The notes: generated by a model from the letters alone, not told the origin. Counted from the first letter of the stretch, positions 12,017-23,199 are shown. The stretch is 64,000 nucleotides of DNA from Rhipidocladum racemiflorum (GCA_036346355.1 CM070592.1:38528193-38592192); one strand, 5' to 3'. A program made the numbers and translations.

Positions 12017-12906
12017 TATTTTTTGTGTTGAGTGATTTGCCAAGAAATAAATTGTGATTAGTATGCATTGATTAATATGTACAAAAGAAAAATAAAAAAC
12101 GAGTGTGTGCATGCATGTGTGTTAAGTGCCTGGTGTAGCATGCATGGGTTGCGTGTGTGCGTGTGATGCAAGTGCATGCGGCTGGAGCTGCTTAGTGCAT
12201 GCAGACATTGAGACCAAAGCAAGCACGTCATGCATGGCTGCTGATATCGTGAGCGACTAGAAGTGGATGTCTAATCGGAAACGGAAAAGCAAACGGTTTC
12301 GGCTGGAGGCCCACTCGGAGAGCAACGGCAGCAAATAAAAGGAGCAGCGAGGGGCTCCTGGATGACGTGCAGAGCGTGAAAAAAAAAGAGATTAGCTGGA
12401 GCGTAGAGGTAGATCGACAAAGAAAGAAGACAGGTCTGATCGGAGGCAGAGAGCGTCAGGCGAAGGCAACGAATTAACTGGCGACGGCGTCGGGATCGGC
12501 CAGATTTGCGGCAACGCAACGGACGGAGGACGATCGACGGTGAGCAGCGCGAAGAGTTGCAGTGACAGATCGAGTTCGGCCGGAGGCCGGCTGTTCCAGG
12601 CAACAGCGTGCAAGCAGGGCGCTCGGCAGCAGGCCGATGCGGTAGCAAGCAGACGAGCGGCGCGCGGGAGCGGCACGATAGTGCACGGGAGCAACAGCGA
12701 GCAGGCGTATGAGGGTATAAATTCTAGATTGAACTTTATGTGATAAAATTCATGCTTTGACACGTTGATTGATTTAATGCAAAAGTGTGAATTCCAGTTT
12801 AATTATTATGATTGATTCCCTTGTCTTAGTCTTTTGGTTTATTACTTTTTAATTATTTCTTCCGCTGTTTAGTGTCGATTAGCGTATCTAGACACTGTTT
12901 AGAGGT
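12017..12906. mobile_element. Non-coding insertion inside the Copia pol gene
   Basis: About 890 bp with no Copia similarity separates the integrase tail from the reverse transcriptase. ATTTA lies on both sides (12012-12016 and 12907-12911) and could be a 5-bp target duplication, but simple removal does not restore the downstream frame, so edges are tentative. The first half is rich in GTGTG/GCATGC tracts and the middle (12280-12690) is GC-rich. No terminal inverted repeat or coding region is evident. It may be a solo LTR (a TGTTGAGTG start at 12026) or an unclassified element. Confidence 0.5.
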
Positions 12907-14170
12907 ATTTAGCGCCAACGATCCTTCAGAATCAAGTCATGAAGATCCAAGCATAGAACAATTAGCTTCTGAGTTAGGGAATATTGGTACTAATGTTGAC
13001 CTTCATCCAGTTTCTCAATCAGATGTTGGTTTTCAATCAGTACACCCAATGCAAACAAGACTACGCAACAATGTACATCGACCAAAGGAATACACGGATG
13101 GCACTGTGAGATATCCTCTGAAACGTCGAGCTTTCCTTACTGAACCGACTTCTCATGTGCAAGCCGTGCAGGATTCACACTAGAAAGTAGATGTGGATAA
13201 TGAATTCTTGGCATTACAGAAAAACAATACTTGGACTCTTGTACCAAGTAGTCAAGGGAAAAATGTTGTGGACTGCAAATGGATCTTCGAAGCAAAACAA
13301 AAGCCAGATGGCACTATTGACAGGTACAAAGCTAGGCTTGTTGCCAAAGGATTCAGCCAACAATATGGTCTTGATTATTATGACACTTTTAGCCCAGTTG
13401 TCAAACTAACCACAGTGCGAACAGTTTTATCTATCGCTTTTCTACATGGAACCCTTTCAGAAGAAGTGTATATGAAGCAACCACCCGATTTTGAGGACGC
13501 TAATCATCCTGACTATATGTGTAAATTACACAAAGCATTATATGGCGTGAAGCAAGCACCTAGAGCTTGGTATTCTCAATTAAGCTCAAAAGTACAAATG
13601 TTAGGTTTTTCTCCATCCAAGGCTGATACGTCATTATTCATACTCAATCAGGCTGGAATTACAATGTATAAGTTGGTTTATGTGGATGATATTATTGTGG
13701 TAAGTTCTTCTTCGGATGCAACAGAAAAACTTTTACAGAAGTTAGCTGCAGAATTTCCCATTAAAGACCTTGGTGATCTAACCTTTTTCTTGGGGATAGA
13801 AGTTCATCGACATGGGAATGGAATTATCCTAACACAGAGTAAATATATTTCGGATATTCTGCACAGGTTTCAGATGCAAGACTGCAAACCAGCTGATACT
13901 CCAATGGCAAGTTCCGAAAAATTGTCAAAAGAGAAGGGCACTCCACTTACTGAAGATAAAACTTCTCAGTACCGAAGTATGATTGGGGCTTTACAGTATC
14001 TAACTCTGACCAGGCCAGATCTATCCTTAAACCGTGTATGCCAATATATGCAAGCTCCTTCTAGTGACATTGGGCAGCAGCAAAACGTCGATTTCCTTCT
14101 GCGTAGCAGCAGCAAAACGTCGATTTCCTTTCAATCGATCACGCCACAATCTCAATCTGATATCAGATAG
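12907..14170 (+). pseudogene. Copia reverse transcriptase, lacking RNase H
   Basis: The linker (MQTRLRNNVHRPKEYTDG) ends at a TAG near 13181. The RVT_2 domain then runs from 13193: NTWTLVPSSQGK, VDCKWIFEAK, RYKARLVAKGFSQ, DTFSPVVKL and the catalytic YVDDII at about 13678, then FFLGIEV and MIGALQYLTLTRPDL. After CQYMQAP the sequence leaves the family and runs into the polypurine tract at 14178-14188. RNase H is therefore deleted. In an intact copy this enzyme copies the element RNA into cDNA. Confidence 0.9.
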
Positions 14171-14188
14171 TTGAGATTGAGGGGGGAG

Positions 14189-14392
14189 TGTTAAAGATAA
14201 CTCTATCTGGTTGTTGCTGTAGCGCGTAAGGCTATTGTCTTCTATCCGAAAGTTGTTAGTATTATCTGAGACTCTATCTGTTAAAGATATTGGAGTCTGT
14301 AGTAGAGTCCGTTGTAATCTGTAAACAAACCTTGTTCTATAAATACAACTGAACCCTCCTGTGGGATTGTGCGGCAAATCCTAAGTTTTTCA
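14189..14392 (+). repeat. 3' LTR of nested Copia element
   Basis: 204 bp, TGTTAAAG to TTTTTCA, preceded by the purine tract GAGGGGGGAG. It differs from the 5' LTR at five positions and is followed by the ATCTG duplication. Confidence 0.95.
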
Positions 14393-14397
14393 ATCTG

Positions 14398-14652
14398 ATC
14401 GTTGCCATTGTACTTGTCGTGGATGACAAGTTTGTCGAGGTCGCTGGTGATGTGATCAGTAGCGCCAGAATCGGTGTACCAGTTTGTCTCGTTCCTAGAT
14501 GTGAGTATGTGACAGAAACAGATGCTACTGCTGCTGCTGCTGCTGCTGCTGCTGAAACACTCAAGACTACCCATCTTCATTCCTAGATGGCTATAAATTT
14601 GGGTCGAGCTGTAGAGCAACAGCTTCACGCGCGGTTTCGTGTAGGGTACCAT
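14398..14652 (-). pseudogene. Copia protease fragment of the older, split element
   Basis: The minus strand reads NETNWYTDSGATDHIT then SDLDKLVIHDKYNGNDQ, the retropepsin with its DSGA active site. It joins directly to IRTASGTGMN at 9370 when the younger element is removed. Upstream is a GCT/CTG trinucleotide run (14530-14552) read as poly-Ser or poly-Ala. No gag is recognised beyond that. Confidence 0.8.
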
Positions 14653-15278
14653 CTGAATAGATAATTACGTTGTTCCCATGATCTACTGTTCTAGCTAGTT
14701 ATGAGGTGCTTGTCAGGCACTAAATGCGAGAGCTGGTGGAAAAAAACTGACGGATCAGAATCTGCAACAGATGGTCAAACATGGTAGCTGATCAGCTTGT
14801 TTTCCTCCAATATCTCGCCTTCAGTTGTTTGCCTGGTGGCTGCAGTCCACAGATAATGAACAGATTAATTAGCGAGGAATATACATGCGCCGTTCAAAGC
14901 GAGGATTAGAGGGAACTGAATCATCCATGGGAAGACAAAGAAAGATGGTTCAGTTTCTTCTAATATCTCTCACCTACTTTCAGTTTCCTAACTATAAATC
15001 CAAAAGGAAAGAAAAGGCCAAACAATTCAATTGACGGTGGAACAAAAAAACAAAATTCAAGTGAATCTCTAGTGCAATGAAAGATTGGGTAGCATTATTG
15101 AATCATTGTTTATTAGGCTTTACATGATGTTCTTGTGTGAAGTCATATGAGGTATTTATCATATGTTCAGCCCTCCACCGTGACACTCTATTGGTGTCAG
15201 AAAAATAAGAACATCTGATTACTAAACTGCTGGAACCTCAAGCTACAATTGCCTGATGTGAGTTTTGGTTACTAATCA
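14653..15278. other. Intergenic, nothing recognised
   Basis: AT-rich sequence without a convincing frame, repeat or RNA gene. Confidence 0.5.
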
Positions 15279-15722
15279 GTGACATTCTATTTATCATTTG
15301 TATTTATCCTGATAGGGGGAGACTTTAACATTATCAGAAGACAAAATGAGAAAAATAACAATCATTTCGATAATAGATGGCCCTTTCTTTTCAATGCTAT
15401 CATTGATAGTTTGGATATGACAGAAATTGAACTATCTGGTCGAAGATTTACTTGGGCAAATAATTTGAAAAATCCTACTTTTGAGAAGCTTGATAGGATA
15501 CTAATGAGTACAGACTGGGAGCATAAGTTCCCTTTGGTCACGGTCCATGCTCTTGAAAGGACTTTATCCGACCATACCCCTCTGTTACTTAATACCGGAA
15601 CAGCGTTCCATGCCGATAACCAATCATTGTTCCAATTTGAATTTGGGTGGTTAACCAGAGATGGGTTTTTCGACATGGTGTCTACTTGTGGGCATAGTGA
15701 TAATAGGGGAATAATTCTTTAG
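15279..15722 (+). pseudogene. LINE (L1-like) endonuclease fragment
   Basis: Reads LIGGDFNIIRR, GRRFTWANN, FEKLDRIL, SDHTPLLLN and FQFEFGWL. GGDFN and SDHTPL are hallmark motifs of the apurinic-like endonuclease domain of plant L1 LINE ORF2, which nicks target DNA to prime reverse transcription. The N-terminal half of the domain is missing and the frame ends at TAG 15720-15722. The reverse transcriptase follows at 15850. Confidence 0.85.
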
Positions 15723-15849
15723 CACGATGGCAGTTTAAAATCAGAAGGCTTAGACAATATTTAAGGGGATGCGACAAAAGTACTAGTGGAACTTACAGAA
15801 AGGAAAAAAAAAAGGAATTACTTAGTATCATTAATGAGCAAAAACAAAA

Positions 15850-16614
15850 TATTTACTAGAAGGGGACAATAATACCAAATACTTCCATTTGGTTGCAAAT
15901 GGTAAGTATCGTAAACAAAGAAATTTTCAACTCGAACAAGATGAGGGAATAATTCGTGGAGATGTACAGCTTAAAAGGTACGTAACCACATATTATAAAG
16001 ACCTATTTGGGCCGCCGGATAATAATCATTTTTCTATGATTGAATCCTACCGAGATGATATCCCTCAAGTTTCGAATACGGAAAATGAGCTACTTACGAA
16101 AGGGTTCACCGAGGAAGAGGTGAGGGAGGCAATCTTCCAAATGGAACATAATAAACACCAGGACCTGATGGCTTTCCAGCTAAATTTTATCAGGTGTTCT
16201 GGGAGGTCATTAAGGCTAACTTAATGGCAATGTTCCATGACTTACATCAAGGTCTCCTTCCTTTGTTTAGTCTCAATTTCGACATTATTACGCTTTTACC
16301 AAGATGTAAGGAAGCAAAACAAATACAGCAGTATCGACCAATATGCCTCCTTAATGTCAGCTTCAAAATTTTCACTAAAGTTGGTATTAATAGGATTTCC
16401 AGTGTCGCTAAAAATTTGGTTAGACCGACACAAACTGCATTCATGCCTGGTCGAAATATTATGGATGGTGTCATAATTTTACATGAAACCATCCACGAGT
16501 AACACAACAAAAAGTTGAATGGTGTAATTTTCAAAGTGGACTTTGAAAAGGCCTATGATAAGGTTAATTGGTCTTTTCTCCAACAAACTCTTAGAATGAA
16601 AGGTTTTGAAAAGA
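15850..16614 (+). pseudogene. LINE reverse transcriptase fragment
   Basis: Frame-shifted pieces read NTKYFHLVANGK, FTEEEVREAIFQM, then (new frame) LLPLFSLNF, IQQYRPICLLNVSFKI, RPTQTAFMPGRNIMDG and, after a TAA at 16500, GVIFKVDFEKAYDKVNW. These are the start of the non-LTR RT fingers/palm up to the first catalytic Asp block (FKVDFEKAYD). The YADD motif is absent because the sequence is cut at 16614 by the element starting TGTGACAATTGCC. At least two frameshifts and one stop make it dead. Confidence 0.85.
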
Positions 16615-18045
16615 TGTGACAATTGCCTAGAGGGGGGGGGGTGAATAGGCTAATTAAAATTTTAGACAATTTAAAGCAGCGGAAAAAGGACGGATATTCC
16701 GATCCAGTATCGGAACTTCCAATATCTTCGGAACTTCTGTAATCAAATCGGAATATCCGATTAACACTGAACAAGTGGATTCAAGATTAGGACAAGCAAT
16801 TTAAACTACTTGTTCTCAGCAACTAATATGAGCATCAAAGTAAATCCACGGGACTGATGAGACAATAAGTGACAAGAGAGAACACAACAATTTGTTTCCT
16901 GGAGTTCGGATCCTTGAGGGGATCGTACGTCTCCGTTGAGGAGGCTCCCAAGGAGCCGGGTCTCTTCCAACCCTTTCCTCACAAACCTCGATCACACTTG
17001 AGGCTTGATTCCACTATTGGATCCTTTCCTTTCGGAGGCGGAGCCGGCCTTCACAAACTTCTCACGGCGTCCCACAATCGTCGGGGGCTTGTGAGCGATG
17101 CCTAGCCGTCTAGGAGTCCTTCAACCTCCAAGAGTAATGAATGCACTTGATTCTCGATCTTGGAGAGGTCCTCTAATTTCTCAAGATGAATGACAACTTA
17201 GCTCTTAACTCACAACCACACTTGACAATTCCTCACTCACTAAATGATCCCTAAGATCAAGGAGGAGGATGGCTCAAGATTGCTCTAGAGAGTGCTCAAG
17301 AAGCTCAAGTGCTCAGCCCAAGCAAGTGTGTAACCTACAAATGGAGAGGGAGAGGGGTATTTATAGATTAGGTTCAAAACTAGCCGTTACCCTCGCACTC
17401 AGCTGCACATCGGAATATCCGAACCAACCTTCGGAACTTCCGAAGAGTGCAAACTACCAGAACTTGACAAGCTTCTAACGGTCGAAAACTACAGGCATCG
17501 GAATGTCCGATATCAGCTTCGGAACATCCGATGACACCCAGAGAAGGAACCAAGCTAAACAATACTAAGTCCACATCGGAATGTCCGATAGAGAATATCG
17601 GAACATCCGAAACAAACAGAGAGTTCCCAAACTGGAAAACAACCACTTCGGAACTTCCGAAGATGCAACTTCGGACAGTCCGAACTAGACAGAGAGCACC
17701 TTTTCACAAGATAGCACACATTGGACCTTCCGATACCTAAGATCGGAACATCCGAAGCTAACAGAGAGCTCCCAAACTAAAACTCAACAGGTATCGGAAC
17801 ATCCGACACAATACATCGGAATGTCCGACCCTAACAGAACACAACGGACTAAAGCACAACTACACTTCGGAACTTCTGAAACATCGGAATGTCCGATACA
17901 ATATCGGAACATCCGACCTGAACCTTAAACAAACCTTATTCCGAAGCGAGAGAGGACACTACTAACTCTTTGAGAGACTAGACAAAGTTCATCTTGAGCA
18001 AGAAGACCATCTCTAGGTCAATTTCAATGCACCCCTCTTAATCAG
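16615..18045. mobile_element. LTR-like insertion rich in TCGGA/TCCGA motifs
   Basis: Foreign sequence begins TGTGACAATTGCCTAGAGGGG and ends near CTCTTAATCA, giving TG and CA ends. There is no coding region. From 17411 to about 17918 the motif TCGGA-N3-TCCGA occurs at least 13 times, with further degenerate copies at 16690-16760. Dense short palindromes are known from LTRs of grass Sirevirus (Copia) elements, so a solo LTR is the best guess. No target duplication is visible, because the LINE sequence on the right is not contiguous with that on the left. Confidence 0.55.
17411..17918. repeat. Cluster of TCGGA-N3-TCCGA palindromic motifs
   Basis: Copies such as TCGGAATATCCGA, TCGGAACTTCCGA, TCGGAACATCCGA and TCGGAATGTCCGA recur every 20-60 bp, often in pairs separated by short unique text. 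The 5-bp arms are invariant while the 3-nt loop is nearly always one of four triplets. Confidence 0.85.
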
Positions 18046-18370
18046 TGTTTCATATGTTTGGAACTTGGCTATTGGGATTGGAAAAAGGATACAAAGGATC
18101 AGTGTTTCATTGGTACGACAGCCTTATGTTGGTATATTTGGCTATGTCGAAATGATGTTGCATTTGATAAAAAAAAACAATTATCTAATCCGTTGCAGGT
18201 GATTTTTATGTGCATCAATTGGTTGCGCTCATGGTTGGTATTGCAGCGTTAGGAGGTCCGCGAGATGATGTCAATAGCATGCGATTGTCTACATGTTGTG
18301 GTTAGAGACGTCTTTATTGGGCATGGCTGGCGATTTCAAAGAAAGATTGCTGCAGATTGAGGGTTTTATT
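18046..18370 (+). pseudogene. LINE 3' end: zf-RVT C-terminal fragment
   Basis: Reads TALCWYIWLCRNDVAFDKK and LQVIFMCINWLRSW, ending LQR and stop at 18250-18252. This is the conserved C-terminal zinc-binding (zf-RVT) tail of plant L1 ORF2. It is the same orientation as the RT fragment at 15850, but the central part of ORF2 is missing between them. A 13-bp direct repeat (ATCAGTGTTTCAT) at 18039 and 18097 may mark a deletion or slippage point. Confidence 0.75.
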
Positions 18371-18990
18371 CAACATTTATGTGCTTGTTGCAAATCTTTC
18401 TTCCTTCTTAAACTATTAAGTTTTTTTTGGCATCTTTCTAGCTGAAACTCTGAACTATGTAATAATAATTGGTTGTGCGCATCTCAGTATGCAGAGGCCG
18501 GAAGTCTAATATATTCTTTCAATATCTAAAAATTTGTTTTGGTTATAATGCCTTCTTTTTTTACTACAGCAAATTCAATTATTTACCCTTTAATTTATCT
18601 ACTTGGAGAGATACTAGCTGCCTTTTTTATTTCGTTTTTTGGTGCATGGTCAAAAATAAATCCTTGACATCGATATCATGGTGCAAAATTTCATAATTTC
18701 CTACAAAAATAGTAAAGGGTTATAGTCCATCTCTACTATGTACTAACAGGTCAAGAAAACATGATCTCAATGCATCCTTTGATTGCAACATCCAATTGGT
18801 TTTCCTGACAAATTTCTAAATATGAATGGTGTTTTGCATACGTAAATTAGCTTTGTTGTCAGCTGTGTGTGAATGGTAATCTACTACTGGTTTCGTCGCT
18901 AGAGGTAAATTGTTATTCATTAGGTAGTAAGTTCTAAGTTTTAATGAGAGAGATCTTTGTATGATGGAAAATTGTGACATGTTTATTTGA
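18371..18990. other. Intergenic, nothing recognised
   Basis: T-rich sequence with no convincing coding or structured element. Confidence 0.45.
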
Positions 18991-18994
18991 TAGG

Positions 18995-19507
18995 ATGGAC
19001 GAATTTCTTAGCACGAGTGTTGAAGATGATAGTGAATGTGGTGATGGTTTTTCATATGACTTATTCACCGACAGTTTATCCAACTCAGATGATGCCTATC
19101 TGAGTAAGAAACACAAGTGTCTTTCCTTTGAAGATGGATGTAGTAGTGAGTACAATAACAGACATGTGGAGGTTAGTTTTTTATGATCCGAAATTGGAGT
19201 ATACAATATATTGTATTCATCTTTTTAGAAGGAAAATATATCCGAAATTGGTCCAGTTGGATGGGAAATTGAATCGAAACGAATTGAACGGATCCTTCCT
19301 CCTGGAACAAAGTTTGGTCGTGGGTGGGTAGGAGATGGCGACGCACCAAAAATATTTCGACCACATGTACTAACTTCAGCAACGACACCACCAAGCAGTA
19401 CAGCAGCATCGAGTGAGCAACCAACTGTTAACAGTCCTGCCACTGACCGACCAGGCCCCGAGACTGCCCGTCACAGACAGTATATATGCCCACAAACGGA
19501 TGATTAG
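18995..19507 (+). CDS. Hypothetical small protein, two exons
   Basis: Exon 18995-19171 (59 codons, acidic and Ser-rich: MDEFLSTSVEDDSECGDG, then SLSNSDDAYLSKKHK) can join exon 19229-19507 (EIGPVGWEIESKR, ILPPGTKFGRGWVGDG, then a Thr/Ser/Pro-rich tail) through GT-AG sites in phase 0, giving about 151 residues and a TAG stop. The implied intron is only 57 nt, short for a plant. I do not recognise the protein. The first ATG is preceded by a possible splice acceptor (TTTGATAG), so this may be the last two exons of something longer, or a captured gene fragment downstream of the LINE. No neighbouring gene supports a function. Confidence 0.35.
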
Positions 19508-19559
19508 CTGTCGGAAACCAAGCATTCATTGCCAGACAAAGAATTAATACCAACTATTT

Positions 19560-21990
19560 TTATTGAATATAAGGCCTAACGGCCAAGTTTTTACAAAAGA
19601 GGGCGCAGCTAGGCCCGAATATAATACATCCAAAACAGCGCACAGGCAGGCCTGAGCAAAAGACTAAAACCTCAAAACCAAACCAAATCGCAATCTACGT
19701 ACTCATACTCTGAAAGGGTCGGGGTTTGCAAGGGTGAGTACGGGAGTACTCAACAAGTCACATGGAAATTCTGAATACTATATGCAAGGGATCTCAACGG
19801 ATGGCACATGTTTAAGTACTGTGGATGCAGTTTTATTTCTAAATTCATTTTACATTTGAAACACAAACCATAAAATAAGTAGTAGGGGGGTTTCTAAAGT
19901 TCAACACCACTTAGCCATATTCACAAATTCACCAAAATTACTTGAGCTAGGTTACGGTGTCACCCCAGTTCAAACTTAGCTTCGTTAACCGGAAGCACGG
20001 CGTAATCGATTACCATTTTAATTAAAGACTCTGCAGAGATGCTCAGCTTTACCCACAAGACATCTACGACCATTAATGCCACCGAATCACATGCGACTTA
20101 AATGCATGCGGCTAGGCCAAAACCATCATAGCCTTTTGATTGAACATCCCCATGGTAGCTCCTACCCGATAAGTCCTTGGACCCACTGTTCTTGGAACCC
20201 TACTAACCAACGCAGGAGCCATGCTCCAGTACTAAGTGGGTACCTATCATTGTGCGAACCGGCGAATGACACCTCATTCCCGTTCCACCAAACCCTTCGG
20301 TCATTCCACTCCGGGAATGCCGCTCCCCATTCTCCTCACTGAGAATGGTACCACCAAGTGTAAGTACTTTCAGGGGACGAACAATGTTACTGAGCTATGT
20401 CGAAAGACGGTTCAACCAACCAGTCCGACTCGTGATTGAGCGGAAACTTAAGTTATTTACTTTGCTCAAGGGGGTTATCAACCTTATATTGCCAAAGATC
20501 AAATGTTTTAAAATGAAAATAAATGCTAGCGAGCCGCCGTCTCGATGTTTATAAAAGTGCTACAGTCAGGGGGACAGTATTGGGCTAACCACGAGGTGGA
20601 TTTGAGTCCGATCCCCGGCTGTTGATTAATGCCTTCGTAGGTTTGGTGGCCGGTACGTGCAGGAATTTATAATTAATTAACATGACATAATTAATGTCTA
20701 GGGTTAATCAAGGGTGTAGTAATGCTCAATATTATCAAGGAAGCTTAAATGAATGATTCGGCATTATCTAGGTATCATGTCGTTCCAAAATAACGAGTTT
20801 CAATATTTCAACATATAGTAAATAATGCGATAGAAATTAATTACTAATTATAGCAGGCATGATTGGGTTCAACATGATCAATGGGGTGCGGCTTGCCTTA
20901 CTCAGTGGCGGGATCGGTGGAATCGAAGCGGATGTAGTCGTACTCAGCTTTCCGATGGGTCCAGCTCCTGCTCTGGGTACTGCTGATGCTCCTCGAATTG
21001 CTCAACGACCGGATATAGCGCGAAAAGGACGAATGACAATAACCAAACGAAAAGCAAGAAACGAATACGAAAACAGAAATCGAACGAAAACCGAAAACGG
21101 GCCGGAAGAGAATGGAGGGCATTTATGGTATTTTGGAAATTTTGAAGCTTCGGATTGCGGAGCGGAGGTCATTTTTGGACTCAGTGGCGCGAAACAGTTC
21201 GGAATATGTATTTTTGGAATTTTGGGGTTTCCGGGAATTTCTGGATTTTAAACGAATTTTCGGAATTAAAAGAATTAATTAATCTTAAAAAGAAAAAAGA
21301 AATGAAATCGGGCCGCACAGTGCCGGCCGGGTTCGGCCCACGGCCTGCTGGAGCAAGCGCGCGCGAGGGGCGTGCTGGGCCAAAACGCAGCCCACGAGGC
21401 GCGAGGCATGTGCGCGGAGACGGGCCGGCCCACGGCCGGGTCAGCTGACCGACGCGTGGGGCTGCGTTATCAGCGAGGGAAGGGGGCGAGCTTAGGGTTT
21501 CCTAGGGACGGGGCGGGGCAGCGGCACACAAGTTCGACGGCAACGGCTGGAGCCGGGGGAGGCGAGGGGGAAGGAGAAGGGGCTCACCGGCTGAGCGGGG
21601 GAGCAGTGCGAGTGGAGATGAGGCGAGGCAGGGCTTTTATAACCGCTTGGTGAGGAGAGAGAGCAGGGCGAGCTGCGGGTGCGGCAACGGCGGGCGGCTG
21701 TCCGCGGTCGGGCAAAGAAAGTGGCGAAGGTGACGGCGCCATCGCCGGGTGGGGAGACGAGCAATGTCGGCGGGTGGGCCAGGTGGGCCACAGCGGTGGT
21801 GGGCTGGGCCGGAGAAGGGAACGCAGGCCGAAGGCCAAGACGAAAAAAATGGCCCAAAACGGAATTGGCCCAAAAACGAAAGGGAGAAAGAAAACAAAAT
21901 TCAAAATAAAATCCAAATCCAAATTAAATTTATTTGGAAATTTTGGGGTCATTTCAATCCATACGAAATACAATTTTTTTAGTCCTAATT
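19560..21990. repeat. Large dispersed repeat, copy 2 (LTR-like)
   Basis: A diverged relative of the repeats at 5550 and 51802. It has GGGTGAGTAC-GGG-AGTACTC at about 19732, the CTTTACCCACAAGACA block at about 20045, and a GC-rich half (21300-21860) with an AT-rich TTTGGAAATTTTGGGG edge at about 21930-21950. There is no pol coding. Open frames in the GC-rich part on both strands are compositional. Probably an old Gypsy-type LTR; edges are approximate. Confidence 0.5.
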
Positions 21991-22470
21991 TGTATACCTC
22001 TTATTCATATTCGTATATAGGAAATATAGATTTGGATACGAGGAACAATATCCACTCTATATCCGTATTTAATAGAATATTAAGAAGATATCCGTATTTA
22101 ATTATGTTTTATGCTATAAGGTAGGCTAAATTTTTCTCTATATGTACTTAATTTGATATTTTTATTGCTAAAGTTGCATCTTTTCTTTATGTGCGTAATA
22201 TTCGACAAATTTTCTATGTTTGGTTTGTATCAGATTCACACCAGGTATTTAAATGTCTCTCTTATTGTGCCCGAATTCCCTAGATCGCAGAAGAGAATTC
22301 AACATCGCAAGGAAAAAAGGCTAGGAACATATTATAAGAGAGGAATACCATTGCTTATTAAATGAACAATAAATTATGTTATGCTTGAACATTCAGTCTC
22401 ATGTGGCAAGAAAATTCCAATCTCGAGAAGGGCAAATTATGTTTCTTAAAACCCAGCTCTGAAGCAAAAG

Positions 22471-22838
22471 AATGCTCATTCAGCAGTTGCTCTGAACAGA
22501 CAGGAGGGACCGTTGTTAGCTTGCAATGTACTAAGTTTTTCGTGCTTTAAACAAGCATCCTGCCAATAGGCAGGGGAAACAAATGGGTCAGCCAAAGGTA
22601 ATTTACAGACAAACATCCAGGAAGCAACATAACTGGAGCTCCCAATAATGTTCCTCACAGGAACTGCCCCCCTGAAATGTAAAGACATTCGAAACCGATC
22701 AGGCCTAAGTTCTATCAGCCATCATGCGAAAGCTTCAGTAACTGAACTAGTTTGGTTTGGAGCATACCAGTTATGTGAATCAAAGCTGTTATTACGGTTG
22801 TCAACCAGCACAAACGCATACCCTTCCGGTACAACCTG
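22471..22838 (-). pseudogene. Type I signal peptidase fragment (chloroplast TPP/Plsp-like)
   Basis: Minus-strand exon 22838 down to about 22756 reads VVPEGYAFVLVDNRNNSFDSHN, bounded by a CTGCAG acceptor and a GTATGC donor. After an intron, GAVPVRNIIGSSSYVASW follows (about 22665-22610). The box GDNRNNSFDSH(N)W, then GPLPV(K/R)NI(I/V)GR, is the conserved C-terminal signature of plant thylakoidal processing/signal peptidase I. Here GDNRN is VDNRN and the RSVxRYW block is degraded. Catalytic Ser and Lys exons are absent, and the LTR element at 22928 lies just upstream. I read it as a decayed gene end. Confidence 0.55.
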
Positions 22839-22927
22839 CAGGAGTAATATCATCGATTCATTAACAGAAATGTGGAAGAGCCGATTTGTGCCTTTTGTTC
22901 AGGCGGAGGTGGCGGCGAGGACGGGAG

Positions 22928-23183
22928 TGTAACATCTGGGCTGCAGAAGGGTCCCACTGGCAGATGTGAGAGATGTATAAATAGTCTCAAGGGTTCAGGA
23001 AAGGGGACATGAAAAGAAATGACAAAATGAAATCTTCGTCTGCTTCTTTCTTCCTCTCCACGCTCTCTGTTCTTCCTCTTCTCCTAGCGTCTGCTTCCCT
23101 TGTTCTTCCTCCTGTACCAAGCTTCTTCGATTGAGTTGCTCATAGCTCACGTGCTGGTTGATCCGGTGCCAAGGATCGTGACA
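22928..23183 (+). repeat. 5' LTR of the RRM-DUF810 element
   Basis: 256 bp, TGTAACATC to GTGACA, with TATAAATA at 22976-22983. Paired with 26315-26568. Confidence 0.95.
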
Positions 23184-23187
23184 ACTT

Positions 23188-23199
23188 GGTATCAGAGCC
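23188..23199 (+). other. Primer-binding site, initiator-Met tRNA type
   Basis: TGGTATCAGAGC begins four bases after the LTR, matching the primer site of the Copia element at 9580. Confidence 0.9.

Larger units (their letters stand above)
9371..14397 (+). mobile_element. Nested Copia LTR retrotransposon with ATCTG duplication
   Basis: Two 204-bp LTRs (9376-9579 and 14189-14392) flank a primer site, gag, protease, integrase and reverse transcriptase in Copia order and a polypurine tract. ATCTG is duplicated immediately outside (9371-9375 and 14393-14397). The element sits inside a minus-strand Copia pol gene, which resumes on both sides. The LTRs differ at five positions of 204. If a rice-type rate of 1.3e-8 per site per year is assumed, that is roughly 1 My. 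Frameshifts, stops, a missing RNase H and an internal insertion make it non-autonomous. Confidence 0.95.

Noticed and set aside
12271..12763. Overlapping GC-rich minus-strand frames inside the Copia insertion
   Set aside because: Three frames are open at once, as expected from composition, and none shows a motif.
21372..21973. Several long frames on both strands in a GC-rich block
   Set aside because: All frames open together because of GC content and low TA. They lie in a repeat and have no recognisable domain.
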